From positions 58,575,543-58,639,542 of the forward strand of contig NC_066314.1 of assembly GCF_022539315.1 (NCBI RefSeq): a stretch of DNA of 64,000 nt, given 5' to 3'. A model generated the notes under the pieces. It saw only the letters and a program-made list of their open reading frames with translations, was not told where the DNA came from and ran no database searches. Positions within the stretch are counted from its first letter, which is position 1, and each line of letters begins with the position of its first letter. Positions 52,429 through 64,000 of this stretch are shown in pieces. This stretch comes from Serinus canaria (lineage: Eukaryota > Chordata > Aves > Passeriformes > Fringillidae). The translations under genes and the position numbers were made by a program.

Positions 52429-52519
52429 CACACACACACAAAGACATATATATATATATATATGCCTAGGTATGCCTATACATGCATATATATGTATATA
52501 TAATTATATATATATAAAA
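52429..52519. repeat. CA/TA dinucleotide tract in the 3' UTR
   Basis: A short (CA)n run passes into (TA)n with ATGCCTAGG/ATGCCTATACATGC interruptions and then again (TA)n. It begins 20 bases after the TMEM178B stop codon, so it is the first thing in the 3' UTR and likely length-polymorphic. Confidence 0.93.
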
Positions 52520-53082
52520 TCTCAAATTAATGCCAGTGCCAAGGTAGAGCTGAGTCCAACATGGCACTCACATCTCCACTGGACTCTGTGTTGCTTCATT
52601 TCTTTCTCACAGTGATGGGAAAGCTTTTCTCTCACATGGCTCTTCCATCCAGCTCTTAACTTCAGCATCATACCTTAGAGGTCAAATGAACCTACAGTTG
52701 CACCTACCTACTGCCATTTGGGAGGGGGAACCGGGGATCCATGTGGGGAATCTGGAACCAGAATCTGTACAGGACATGGTGGGGGCAGAGGCATGGGGGG
52801 ATGACACAAAAAGTGTGTCCATTGCAGCCAGAAGGGAAAATGTAAACAGCAAGCAAATGAAGCATTTGAGCCACTTCAACAACATACCTCCTCAAGGCCA
52901 TTATCAGAAACCCACCCACGTTCTTTTTCTTTCTTAAAACGACATGTCATTGGTTTTGGGGTTTTGTTGTGTTTTTTTTCTCCTTAAAACGCAGAAAACA
53001 AAATGGACAGAATGTGTGAGGAAAAGTAGAAAAGCATTTTCTCTTTGCCTGCCAAACTTTAGAGAGAAGCAAACAAGTGAAA

Positions 53083-53107
53083 ATAATAATGATAATAATA
53101 ATAAAAA
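53083..53107. repeat. (AAT)n microsatellite in the 3' UTR
   Basis: About eight AAT units with one GAT interruption, followed by an A7 run and the paired AATAAA hexamers. Confidence 0.85.
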
Positions 53108-53117
53108 AATCTAAGAA

Positions 53118-53139
53118 AATAAAACCAGAAAACAATAAA
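53118..53139 (+). terminator. Paired candidate polyadenylation signals
   Basis: Two AATAAA hexamers (53118-53123 and 53134-53139) lie about 0.7 kb after the stop codon. The next 60 bases include a modestly T/G-rich patch (TGTGGTTTTAA near 53178). The setting is A-rich, so either hexamer could be chance; transcript ends would decide. Confidence 0.4.
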
Positions 53140-53140
53140 A

Positions 53141-56100
53141 ATCTCCAGGAGGACATCTCAGCGGACTTTCCAACAATGTGGTTTTAATCTTCCAGCTGCC
53201 TTACATCCAGGCTTACAACTGAGGCTGAACTGCTAATGTAAATGCAGCAGAAGGCCTTTTGAAAATGCTGTGATACATGTGTGTATAACTTTTTCTTCCC
53301 TCTTACTTTATTTTTTTTAACAAAAAGAAAAATTTAAAACATTGCAATGTGATTGTCCACTAAACCATCCATGCTGTGTTTGTGGCCCAAGACTGAGGCA
53401 CCGCAACGGCAGAAGCGGAGGAAAGCCATCAGGTCTGAGACAGCGCGTCTTCTCTGGTGGATTTCAGCAGGGTTTTTTTTTTCACGGAGCTTCTGAGAGT
53501 TCAGGATGGTGGATCCAGGGGAAGACTGACCAAGGAGAAGGGAGGTGGGGGAAGGCCTGGTTGCTGTTCTTCCCAGGGATTTGATGGAATGGGATTTCAT
53601 CAAGTTTCCAGTTTGGATGTTTGAGAACTGAGCAAAAGCCATTGTGGAGGAGGAAAAGGGAGCTAATTTCTGTAGAAGAGAAGTAAGAGATGCCTCTCAT
53701 TGTGTTCATGTATGCCAAATAAGACCTTCCCACATCTTGTCTTTGGAAACTGCCCCAATTCAATGGACATGTCCTCTCTCCATCTGGGAGAACTGTGTAC
53801 AGATGAATGTGAAAGGGTCAGATGCAGAGTACAGAGATCCATTTCCCATGAGCTTAAGCATTGTATGATATAACTGTGAATCTGCAAATGAAACTCTCTT
53901 TCTTTTTTTGGTCTTTCTCTTTTTCCTGCTACTCTTCTTCCTATTGTCTCCTTTTTCCTTCCCTCTGCTCTTCCCGTTGTTCAGGTCATAGGTCCCAGAA
54001 GAGCTAAACAAACAGCTAAGTCTGGAGAGGTGGGTGAAGGCCATTAGAGGAAGAAAAGCTTTATGGCTGTGAGGACAGTGGGTCCTTGCAAGGGACCAGT
54101 GGCTGAGTGGAAGGTAGGGAAGAAGGGCCAAAGTTTTAGCCAAGGGACTCTGAAGAATGACTGAATTGCCATGTGCAAAAGTGAGGGCACCACTGACAAA
54201 TATGCAGGCAAAGGGAGACAGGGCAAAGAAAAAAGGTGTCCCCAAAACCAATCCAACCCAACATGCTCTTAATTCAGGGATAGTACCAGCAATCCTTTCT
54301 TACCTGATAGCTGCATGATATCGGTCCTCATTAGTCAATAAAAAGTAATCCTCTCCATCTAAAATATCTCAGCAGGAGAAGGAGCCTGGGCCTGCTGCAC
54401 AGAAATACAGGCATTAATTTCCAGGTCATGCCATTTACACAGCTGGCAAGAAACAGTATTGCTTGGTTTAAAAATATCCAGCTAACAAATAATTCTTACA
54501 CATATAGTTGTATTACAGTGCTCAGAGAAATGAAGTTTCTGGAGGGCGTGTTGGAATAGAGTAGATTTGGGTTTCTTCCATTCTTGCTCAACTACCTAGC
54601 TTTTGTTTTCTGTTGTCTACAGATTCCCCAAACATGCCAATGCCAGCTGCTAAGTCAGTGTGTTTCCACTGAAGTGCCATCCCTGTCAACTGAAGTTTCA
54701 CAATTTCATTTTACATTAGATGTGACCAGAGAAATTACTAATTTATTCAAGTTGAAAATACAAGCCTTTTGAAAAACCTTCCTTTTTGAGCAGATTGGTT
54801 TATTTATTTTTTTCTGGGAAGGTTTTCAAATAGAGTGGTTTTGAAAAGTTTTGAAATCATTTGACTGTGCAAGTGCCTACTTGGTAAGGGGGTCGATGAA
54901 TCACCATTGAATAGAAAAAGAAAATTTAAAACAAAAATAGCCTTGGAGAGCTAAATGAAGGCTGAATGCAGAAAACCAGTAACTGGAAACCAAAAAAGAC
55001 CTATAAAAAATTGTTCATTTCTTCAAAGCATGAAACATTTTGGAAAAAACCCAACTTATTGGCAAGAAATTATACAACTGCTTAATTAAAACAGTCTGCT
55101 TTGAATGCAAACTTTCTTCCTCCTCTGCAGTGCTGAATGTGATAGGAAAGGTGTTTCATGTAAATACAGATATCTGGAGGGACACAGGTAAGCCAGAGTC
55201 ACAGAGGTACCTATCTGGAGTCTACCATCAGGCCCTGTGGCAGGCAGAGCAGTACAGCAGCTCCTGTGATCATGTATCCTTGTGTGGTCCTCGAGTGTTC
55301 ATAGGGTGTATTCTACAGATACAGTTTTGAAAGAGGTACAGCAGTAAGATTTAAAGAAATTGAATTAATTTTGCTGTTTGATGGATTTTCAAAGGTTTCC
55401 TTTTCTTCTGCAGCTGGCATAAAACCAGTTTTGCCTTGATGAAGTATTCTCTGATGGTGTTGGTTTGCAAGCTGTATATAAGCCTCTGTGTCTGTCTTTG
55501 TGTGACAGTGGGTTATGGTTATTTTATTAACAACAGAAAAGTGTTGACCCTGAATCTTTGGGCCAGTTCTGTGCTTTTCCACTTGCTCTAGCATAGTGTC
55601 TGTAAGGCCTGTGTGGCTATGAAGCATCTTAAAATCTATGGGAATGTCTGAAGCAGCAGGTGATTATGTCACCTTAATCTCCAACTGGTTCCCCAAAAGA
55701 ACCATTTATCCAAGCACCAGTTCTCTCATCACTGCTTTAAGTAAGGGCAGAACCTCTTTGGGAGATTGTGAATTTCCCCTCTGTGCTTCTCAAAGACCTG
55801 GCAGGAGTCCTGTGTGCTTCCATACCCCTGAATGGGGGTCACAGCCCCACCATGCCTTCTGAGCGCTCAGACTTGTCTTTAGGGCAGGGTTGATCCAGAA
55901 TACATCCAGATGTAAATTTGTGAAGGTTAATGTCTCCATCTCTCCTGAGCTGAAGCACGCTTACAGCTACTCTGAGTTTCTGCTTTTTGGGGGAGGCTTT
56001 GCAGTATCTTTCTGAACAGAGATTGAAGCTTTTTTACTAGGGTGTGGTTTCTTAGTTGGAGGAGCAGCTAATTAGAAATCTGTTATCAGTGATCCCAGCA

Positions 56101-56670
56101 TTAAGGGGCTTGACCCTGTCCCTCAGATCTGCTCTGGCCAAGTTCCTAAGCATGTGCTTTACTTGGAGCATGTGACTAATCCCCTTAAATTTGGTTGACT
56201 ATTCATACGCATAAAGTCCAGAATGTGCTTTCTTGGATGACATTCAGCTTCCTGCAGAGTCCAGCCCATGTTCTTCTTTTCCCATCCTTCCCCTGTAGAT
56301 AAGGTGACACTCTGAACTAGCCTGAGCAACCTGTATGTTCTTGGTCTCCCTTTCTGTGAGGTGGAAATGCAGGATCCATATTTAGCAGGCTTTTTGCCAC
56401 ATGTTGCACTTCTGGGACACCACATCTCTGTGTCCCAGAGACCACAAAGCCACTGGAGCGCAGTGAGCACAGATACCCTAAAATGCCCATCCTAAGGATG
56501 CAGGATGAATTGGTTCAACACAGTGATCTGCAGGCTGAGGTTTTGTGTGTAGTGACTCAGTTGTGTTGCCCTGTGACCCTAAGGAGTCATGTGCAGGGGT
56601 TCCTCTGTCTGTCCCTGCTGGGACACTGCACACCTGAAGGGGCATTGTGGCAGGAGCACATGTGCCCTGT
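53141..56670. other. Possible distal 3' UTR, then unassigned sequence
   Basis: The first part may still be TMEM178B 3' UTR, depending on which poly(A) signal is used. 53390-53460 keeps several CpGs (CACCGCAACGGCAGAAGCGG, CAGCGCGTC). A pyrimidine-rich stretch at 53895-53975 gives a 163-codon Lys/Arg-rich frame on the - strand, judged an artefact. Confidence 0.45.
54337..54342 (+). terminator. Candidate distal polyadenylation signal
   Basis: An AATAAA lies 1.93 kb after the stop codon. No strong downstream GT-rich element follows, so support is weak. Other AATAAA hexamers further on (57415, 61757) are equally unsupported. Confidence 0.25.
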
Positions 56671-56708
56671 ATCCTATGTCCTATAGGATAGGTGTCCTAT
56701 AGGACACC
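56671..56708. repeat. 18-bp perfect palindrome with adjacent partial copy
   Basis: GGTGTCCTATAGGACACC (56691-56708) is its own reverse complement. The inner GTCCTATAGGA also occurs at 56678-56688, which itself sits in a 7-bp stem (ATCCTAT/ATAGGAT). The block looks like local duplication of a palindrome. Confidence 0.88.
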
Positions 56709-57179
56709 TCCTTCTTCAAACTAAAGCTGTTTGTGTGTTAAATTTCCTTACCCATATTAGCTGCCTGTATATATCATCAATCCCTTCCTCTCTGCAAACA
56801 CACAACTGATCTTTCCTCATCTAAACAGTACAGTCCATCCAGTTCTTTTTCTAGTTGGACTTTTTTTCTTCTACCCCAGGGATAGTCACAAGTGGATCAC
56901 AAACCACCAGTGACCAGAGCAATTTCTCTGAAATACTGCTTTTGAAAAATTGTCATTACTTTTTAAAATGTTATTCCAGCTGCAATAACAAATGGAAGGG
57001 GGGAAAAAACAGCATCCTCAGAGTCCTCTAAACAGAGGATCCTTATCCTCCCAGGAGTGAATTGTGAGAGTGCAGGTATTCTGCTTTCCTGTGGATGCAA
57101 GTCATTTGGGACCATTTTTAGCTATGGCACGTTAGCTGTGCAGTTCAATGGATGGTGAAAAAAGCAAAGTTGGTGAAGG

Positions 57180-57420
57180 AGGGGATTGATGTGCAAGGGC
57201 TATTTCAGCTTCCCAAGCATTCCTGGAAGACTGTGTCTCCATGGCTGTCCATTTACCCACCGTGCAGCGCCTCTGAATCAGGCTCATCCCTGGAGCTCCA
57301 CTGATAAGCAGAGCTCAGAAGAAAATCACTGTAATCTGTCCTTAATTCCTGAGCGCCACGCTAACTGCCAGCAGCGAAATGGAGGGAAAATAATATGTTA
57401 CCAAGTATAGCTTAAATAAA
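57180..57420. promoter_or_regulatory. Candidate conserved non-coding block downstream of TMEM178B
   Basis: Repeat-free block with retained CpGs (CACCGTGCAGCGCC, GAGCGCCACGC, CAGCGAAATGG) and TCTGTCCTTAATTCC. It ends in AATAAA (57415-57420), which is probably coincidental. Confidence 0.2.
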
Positions 57421-60400
57421 GACATGCATTATTTGGGCTCTTTCTTCTCTGTGTCTCTACATAGCCCTAGAAGGGCTACAGGAGTGCTCAGGCACATTCA
57501 CAGGAACTACCACTGCATTTTCTTGCCCCCAGGTTTCCCACTCCTTCCTGGTCCAAACCACTGTGCTCATCCAGCCAGCAAGGGAAGACTCAAGGTGAAA
57601 AACTGAGACAGCTCTTAATGATTGCCAGGTACCAACGGCAGACAAAGGGTAAAAAGTGGGCATAAAACAAAAACAGCATGTAAAGATTAGTGACAGATGA
57701 ATTTCCAAGGTCAGGAAACAAAGTTCAAAAAACCCTAAAGTTTGATTGCCAACTCCAGGCCAGATGCATAAAATCTTGATTCTGCCAGTCTAAGGTAAAA
57801 ACTCAAAAACCAGGGCTTAGCTCAAAACTTATAGTCCACTGTTTCCAGTTATAGCCAGGAATATAATGCAACGATTCCATAGTCTGTTGAGGTTCATGGA
57901 AAGCTCAGATGCCTTAGAAAATATTTTAGTGTTAACACTAAATTCTTGGTTAACACTGAACATGAAATGTGTGCTTACACACTCACAATATCTATTCCTT
58001 GGCTTTAGAAAGAAAGTCATCAGATGCTACCTCCCCTCCCTCCCTGCCATCCCCCCAGTTCAACTAAGGGTTTCTATCCTGTATGCCCCTCTAATACCCC
58101 AATCATACAGCCTTCTTCAGAGCCATAATTATTAATTGCAACATTTTGACAACAAGTGCTGCTGGTACCAGGGGGCTCTGACAAGCTTCATGTTGACATA
58201 AGTTGGAGAACTGTAGCCTGATACAGTGCTGTCAATTTAATTGCAGTAGGCTTTGCACACGTTTAGGATTTAACTTGAGAAAGAGTCGGGACAACTGCCT
58301 CAATATAGGCCACAAGAGGGAAATTAAATTCTGGTCACCTCCAGTAAAGCACTCCAGAATCACAGATCAATTGTCCTTCCCTTGTTCAGGGAAGACTTTC
58401 AATGAAAATATCAGTCTCAGATAGGTTATGTCCAGGGGAAAGTGAGAGACTGAAAAAAAGGAGACCCAACAGCAGTTGCTTCAAAATTGGTAGAATTCTG
58501 TGAGGATAATCCAATGTCACCCTCAGCATCAGCAGCAGGAATTGTCATTCCGTTCTAGGACTGCACTTTTATATTCTTCCTTTGCTGATTAACACTCCTG
58601 CACATGGCAAAAAGTGACTTCCAAAGTTTTCTTGCATAGGGTGTGTTCATGTGGGCACCCTCACTCCCTTCTTTCCTTAAACACGCACACATGCATATCC
58701 CACATGATGTGGATGCCAGGAACTTGTAAAAGTGTCCTATATAGAGAGAAAATACATAGGAAAATGCAGCATAATTGTTCTCTGTTCTTTTATACTTAAC
58801 TCAGGAGCTGCAATGCAATTCAGATGCCATCTGTGTCCCTGTTAGGTTGTGCAAGCAGATCACATGTGAAATTTCTGCTGGAGATGCATGAGGAAGCACT
58901 ATATAACTGGGATAAATCTGGTATTTTCCATCAAAAAGTATTTGGATATTTAAGGAAGAGATACCAATGTATCCCCTCTAAATCACAAGTGTTTATGATC
59001 CCCTAATTAACAATCCCACTGTGCCAGAAGGCAGTGCCATGGCAGGACACTCCTGAGCCTGCAGAGGGCTTGAGCAGGCTGTTGGCAGCATGAAGGCTGT
59101 GGTTAAAGCTCTGGGCACAGCCGGGAGCTTCACATCCTGTGGGTCTGAGCCCTACCTGTGGCAGCAGGACACAGGAATATCTCTGTAAAGGCAGATCCTT
59201 CAAGTGGTCTTGTTACTTGCCAGCAGGTCAGAAATACTCAAGCAGCAACAGTGATTCTGCAGTAGGTGAGATAAAGAGTAAAGCCTTCAAAAACCTGTGG
59301 GTTTTGCCCCAGTTTCAAAATGATGTCGACTCCAAGGAGTGTGAATCAGTCATGGCTTAGTCTCCTGGGGCCAGATACACAAAACAGCTTCAGCATCCAA
59401 TTCCTCTTTAGACAGTGAATAAAGCACTAAATGATTTTGGTGCCTAATATTTTTTTAGAAACTTATATGGTCCTAATTTGCTTAAGCTCTCATGATGTTT
59501 TATCTCAAGAAGAGTTTTCTTCTGGCTGTAAAGCATAAGGCTGTATTCTTTTTGTCAAAGGGTTATTCATTAACAATATAGATCATAAGAAAAAGGTTTG
59601 AGTAATCAGAACAACAAAAGTGCAGCCTTAGACTACTCAGTTAGAGTGTACTGAATTATTTATAACACCTGGGCACCAACAGCAATCACAGATATCTAAT
59701 TTAAACTGTTTCTATTTTTACTTGGCAATTTCCATCACTTAGAGTGTTTATATCTATATATTTGCAGTTTGATCTTTTGCAGGACAAAATTTCCCCTACT
59801 TACACAGAAAAAGCATATCTGGGAACTTTGAAGGCATTTTTCTGCAGTAACTCTAATTATTTTAAAGCATTTTGAGGCTTAGTATGTCAGACTTCACAAC
59901 TTTCAAAACTCTAAACTGTATCTAAAATGGGCTTGAACTTTCAGTTCTTTCTCAAGTTGAATTCTCTTTGATTACAGGTTATTGGAATCAAGGAGAAATT
60001 TGTGTCATTAGTAGATGTAAGATTGGTCCTATTTATGTGTATATGTGAGGGAACTTAGGTAAAGGGGCTGCACTTCAATGTCAACCTGCTTAAGGATCTT
60101 TTGCATAGATGTAGGAAATGTCACTACTAAGTCATTCCAACTTTCTACCAACCTCTTTTTGTAAAAAACAACCATTATACTTGTGTGTGGCTGGAATAAA
60201 GCATTATTAAATCCATCCCATAGGCTGACACACATATACTTGTAAATATGTGTATATTTGTGTATATATTTGTAAATTTATGAAAAAATGTCCGTATCTT
60301 CATGATTGCCTGAAATAACCTGAGGTTGATGTCCAGAATTTCAGGCAAAGGACTGTTTCTTTTTCACAACCCTCACGTATCTCAGATTTAAACCAAAACA

Positions 60401-61311
60401 AACTAAAAAGTACTATTTCCCAGGAAAATCCTCATTTTGCCATTGCACCGGTTGAGGAGGGGTACCACACTTAAGTCAGCAGCACACACATCTACACACG
60501 TACATCCAGTCAAAGGACTGGGTCTCAAGGGCTTTTTAAAGGAAAAGGAATGGACTGAAAAAGCAATGGTAGAATTTCTGTTCAGCATTAGCTCTCTCAA
60601 TTGACTCTCTTGTCCTTTATTAGGAGGCCCTTTGTACAGATGCTGTTCTTCTCCTTTGGTGTACGCTTGGGAGGAGCACCTTTGTGTGACACTGAGCCAC
60701 TGAAAGGCCAGGATTTTCTGACCTGCCTTTGTCCCCATCAACCTTAGACACTTCACTGAGTTCATGATGTTAATGGGCTCGTCTCTCTTGGCTTCTTGTA
60801 CAGGTAGTAAAGAGAGACAGTTGCTTACAGGTGGTGACCTAGAAAAACTGGCATCTAAGCTTTAGGAGCTCCTTCTTGCTTCATGCAATGACCACTGCCT
60901 ATCTTGAGTGATCCCAAGATCTTAAAAGATCCTAAATCCTGGTCAGGTGAATCAGGTACCGAGTGCAGGGGAGCATCCATATGGAGATCAGCTGTGTCTG
61001 TGTGCTTCTGGTGCATGGCCTGGGCTCATCTGTAAAACACAGGTTTGAATTGTGAAAGCCTGTTGGAACAAAAGGAGATGTTCACAACAGCCTCCCCCTC
61101 CCAAACTGCAACATGGCTAAAAAGGATAGGGCTTTGTCTGAACCCCTGGAAATAGCATTTGAGGTGAGTGCCTTGTGGTGGCCTCCAGGCACAGATGACT
61201 GTGTGGTCCCAGTGCTGGAGGTCAGAGGTCTTTGGTCTGAACTCTTCACCTTTCTCTGCCAGTCCTGGGCATTGCTGAAGCAGCTCAAAGAGTGAATTTA
61301 CATCTTAAACG
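57421..61311. other. Unassigned intergenic sequence
   Basis: A TGTAAATATGTGTATATTTG low-complexity patch lies at 60230-60285. No gene recognised. Confidence 0.5.
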
Positions 61312-61334
61312 TTTGAACAGCTGAGCTGTTCAAA
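61312..61334. repeat. 11-bp perfect inverted repeat with 1-nt centre
   Basis: TTTGAACAGCT and AGCTGTTCAAA flank a single G, giving a 23-bp near-palindrome that contains a CAGCTG E-box. GAACA and TGTTC half-sites are 7 bases apart, wider than the 3 of a steroid-receptor element. Confidence 0.85.
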
Positions 61335-64000
61335 AGTTGCTTTTCTTGCTTTATTCCCAAACTGCCCTGAAAAAGTCATCTAGCTGGTAGTGATAATCAA
61401 AAACTTCTCCTCCAAGATACAGTCTGGGTAGTTTCATATTCTTTTTTTCAATGTTAATAACTGCTTTACAAACAGCTTACATGGAGATTAAAGAGATTGC
61501 AATTTCATCCCTTATTGTTGGGATTATAGTTGTCCTCAGAAAAACCAAACTGAGGACTCAACAAGAGGATGAACTGTGGCTGCATAATTCAGAAAGCTGC
61601 TCTGACAAGGCTGAACGTACGTCTCCATCTCATGGTGAGAATCTCTCAGAGCCAAAATTTGGAATTTCATACTGATAGCCAGCCTATCTAGAAGGACCAG
61701 CAATTTAGTCTAGTATTAGAGCTTTGGAACTCTTGTATAGTCCCATGTATTACCTGAATAAAACAAACACAGTCAGAGGAATGGAAAAATTAAACTGATT
61801 TCTGAAAACTCTAAGGCTAAGTGAACTTCGGATCTTGTGCCAATGTATGGTCATTACTATTTGTTTCTACACCTAAATTTAAGTCAGTGACTTGACAATC
61901 TTCACCCATCTCTAAGAACTTTATTTTTAAGAATACTGTTAAGGTTTTGACAAGAGGGATTTCAGGGAACTGTAAAATGAAGATTCAATACTATGTACTA
62001 GTACTTAAGGAAAGACTTTAGTTAGAAAGAGGAAGATAAAGCTGAGTTCCAGGGATGAAATGTTATTTTTCAGCATGGTACTACCTTGCCCAAGCTGTAG
62101 TGTATCATCCTAACTTTCTTCTCCTGTTCTCCATTTCCCTTTTTTGAGGAGTAAGATAAATATCTCTGTCTCCCTCTCTTCCTTTTCCTCCCTGTGTGTG
62201 AGAATACAGACATGCTTCCTGTAGAGACATTTTTCTCTAAATTTCATTCCATACCAGCTCTTGCATATGTGACTGTTTTGTTATTTAAGATGTCTGTGAA
62301 AAAGAAATAAAGGCTTTAAGAGTGAACTCTGGAAATGAGGAGGAGCTTGAGAATATATCAAATTTAAGGATGCAGCACCATTTTCTGCAAGATTTTTCAG
62401 AATGTTCATAAATTCTCATCATCACTCTCCTGCCCTCCCTCTCTGTGAGAGGGATGAGAAAGGTACTGGGATGTGGGACTCTCAAAGGTTGCATTTTAAA
62501 CTGTTGACTCACTGTGTCCCACAAGGATTTTGCAGGTTTTTCAGAGTTTTAGTGTCAAAGAAAACCTCCTTTTAAAAGGTGATAAAGTCAATACACAACA
62601 TCACATGGGAGGAGGTTCTAAGGCGTCACTCCAGTTTATTTTTGTTTCCCATTCTTTACGACCGTCCTGCTTGCCCAGCCATGCACATTCTCGTCCCTGC
62701 TGGGTTCACTTTGCCAAGGTGTGGCTTGCCAAGAGGGGCCTGCCTGACCTCTCACCCCCATGATGCACTTGGATAACTTTACACTTTCTCTCAAAAAAAC
62801 CTCACCTCCTAATGAAAGCCATAACCACTCCTGTGATCCTGCCAGAGGGAGTGAATGCCCAGGCTCCATGGGACAGAGAATGCCTGGCACCAGGGCAATC
62901 CTGGGGGTAAGGAAAGAGAATGGGTGGAGCTCTCAGGCCATCAGAGCTCCAGTGTTACCTTCTCCTGCAAGCTCCCCCACTGCTCATGAAGCTCTTGGCC
63001 ATTCAGCACGTGGGGCTCACTCTCATTCTCCCACTTGTACCCATGGGAATTGTGTGTGGATGTGCAAAACACTCCTGTGTGAGGGCACGAGTGGGTACAA
63101 GGGGCAGGGAGAAACCAGACACAGTTGACTCCCCACCATCCACTGTAGGTGCATTTCATGAAGATATTTGCTCTTCAGGATTTCTTCTGCCCCAAGTAAT
63201 ATTCAGCCTAACCACATGCTACCACACTGGCCAAAAGTTTTGGAGGGTTTCCCTTTCTTGACTTTCTCATTGGTCCTTTTTTCCTTATGATTTTTTTTTT
63301 TTTTTTGCTCGGAAGAAATGAAGCAGTTCCCATAATCATCTTTTGATGATGATAAAAGTTGCAGTCAACACTGTTGCTAATTGACAGTTTGGGAGGCTTA
63401 AGATAATAATTCACTTAAATGCCTGCAAATTGAAGCATGTCAGCACTTTCCTGGGACATTCCCAAGTAAAATAATTTGACTGGTACAAGACATTTGTCAT
63501 GCGGGTACATCTTGGCCAGCTGTTTATGTTTCCACTAAGTGCAGTACACACATCAAAGCTGGATTAAGAAAGACCTAGAATGCCACAATACTCAGGCATA
63601 TTTAGAGAAATGCAGCAATACATCACATTTATCTGGCATATTTTCTCTATAGAAAATTTTACAAGTATGAGTCCCATCAGACCTGTCTGAGGCAGGTAGG
63701 TATTATAGCCATTTTGGAGATGGGAAGCCAAAAGCCTGGGAAAAGACCTTCTATGTAGTGGTTTGATGCCCCCTCACAAGTTCTACCAGCTGCAGGTGGA
63801 GCCTTCTCTTTTCAGCACTTTTGCAAATCCAGGCTGTAGCTGGGCATACTCAAGTCTGCAGTAGCTGTAAATGTGAAAGCCAGGATTAGGACACTCAGGA
63901 TCCTGATTTCTTCAGAGCACTGCTACAGAGCTTTGATCCCACAAAGCACTTGCCTAATTTCAAGCATAAATTTCCCATTAAGAACGCTATTGCCATGCTT
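61335..64000. other. Unassigned intergenic sequence to window end
   Basis: Apart from the MIR candidate at 63645 and T16 at 63291 nothing is recognised. Short overlapping frames at 62530-63261 on both strands show no domain. In other vertebrates AGK follows TMEM178B; no part of AGK is seen here. Confidence 0.5.
63645..63770 (+). mobile_element. Possible MIR (CORE-SINE) relic
   Basis: TTTTACAAGTATGAGTCCCATC, then GAGGCAGGTAGGTATTATAGCC, then ATTTTGGAGATGGGAAGCC match the MIR core in order (TTTACATGTATTAACTC, TATGAGGTAGGTATTATTATCC, ATTTTACAGATGAGGAAAC). This is the clearest of the three candidates. Confidence 0.5.

Larger units (their letters stand above)
52410..53140 (+). other. TMEM178B: TMEM178B 3' UTR, proximal part
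   Basis: Sequence downstream of the TAA is transcribed 3' UTR by position. It opens with a CA then TA dinucleotide tract, continues as unique sequence, and reaches two closely spaced AATAAA hexamers at 53118-53139. The true end is unknown. A further AATAAA at 54337 would extend the UTR to about 1.9 kb, and even longer UTRs are possible. Open frames inside this stretch (for example on the - strand around 52682-52919) show no coding character. Confidence 0.65.

Noticed and set aside
53760..54251. 163-codon - strand frame with a Lys/Arg-rich segment
   Set aside because: The basic stretch is the reverse of a T/C-rich tract (53895-53975); no domain, no splice or promoter context.
53000..64000. 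First exon or promoter of AGK, the expected next gene
   Set aside because: No CpG island and no recognisable AGK coding sequence on either strand.

Overview
The window looks like vertebrate, specifically avian, nuclear DNA. It has long non-coding stretches with very low coding density, canonical GT-AG spliced exons, several 5'-truncated CR1 LINEs with the typical bird 3' end, and a class II endogenous-retrovirus LTR of a type I associate with songbirds. A passerine is my best guess from the LTR, but that is inference. Bacterial-style features such as operons, ribosome binding sites or CRISPR arrays are absent.

The only protein-coding gene I can support is TMEM178B on the + strand. It appears as its two last coding exons: 33843-33980 (46 codons, phase 1 at both ends) and 52159-52409 (ending in TAA). 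Together they encode transmembrane segments 2 to 4, an extracellular loop and the C-terminal tail of this four-pass, claudin-like membrane protein. The first exons, with the start codon, first membrane segment and large first extracellular loop, were not found and must lie upstream. So 1-33842 is the 3' part of a large intron, 33981-52158 is an 18.2-kb intron, and everything after 52409 is 3' UTR followed by intergenic DNA.

The intron to about 33.8 kb carries two degenerate CR1 copies on the + strand (2665-3508, 6444-7118) and two much older CR1-like fragments on the - strand (about 1430-1640 and 4430-4530). It also has a 280-bp polypyrimidine microsatellite (25579-25857), a 16-bp-unit minisatellite (28261-28320), an antisense ERV derivative with 6-bp target duplications (29588-30871), and a stop-free segment flanked by 11-bp direct repeats (31324-31655). 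The last intron carries a third CR1 end (42048-42427), a likely ancient repeat on the - strand, and a strong hairpin (40014-40067). The 3' UTR opens with a CA/TA dinucleotide tract immediately after the stop codon. The distal 10 kb has two near-perfect palindromes but no recognisable gene.

No multi-gene system is present. The best items for follow-up are the two long imperfect hairpins (325-385 and 40014-40067), the rearranged ERV whose 5' LTR has lost its distal half next to a CpG-rich block, the direct-repeat-flanked reading frame, and several repeat-free intronic blocks that could be conserved regulatory DNA.
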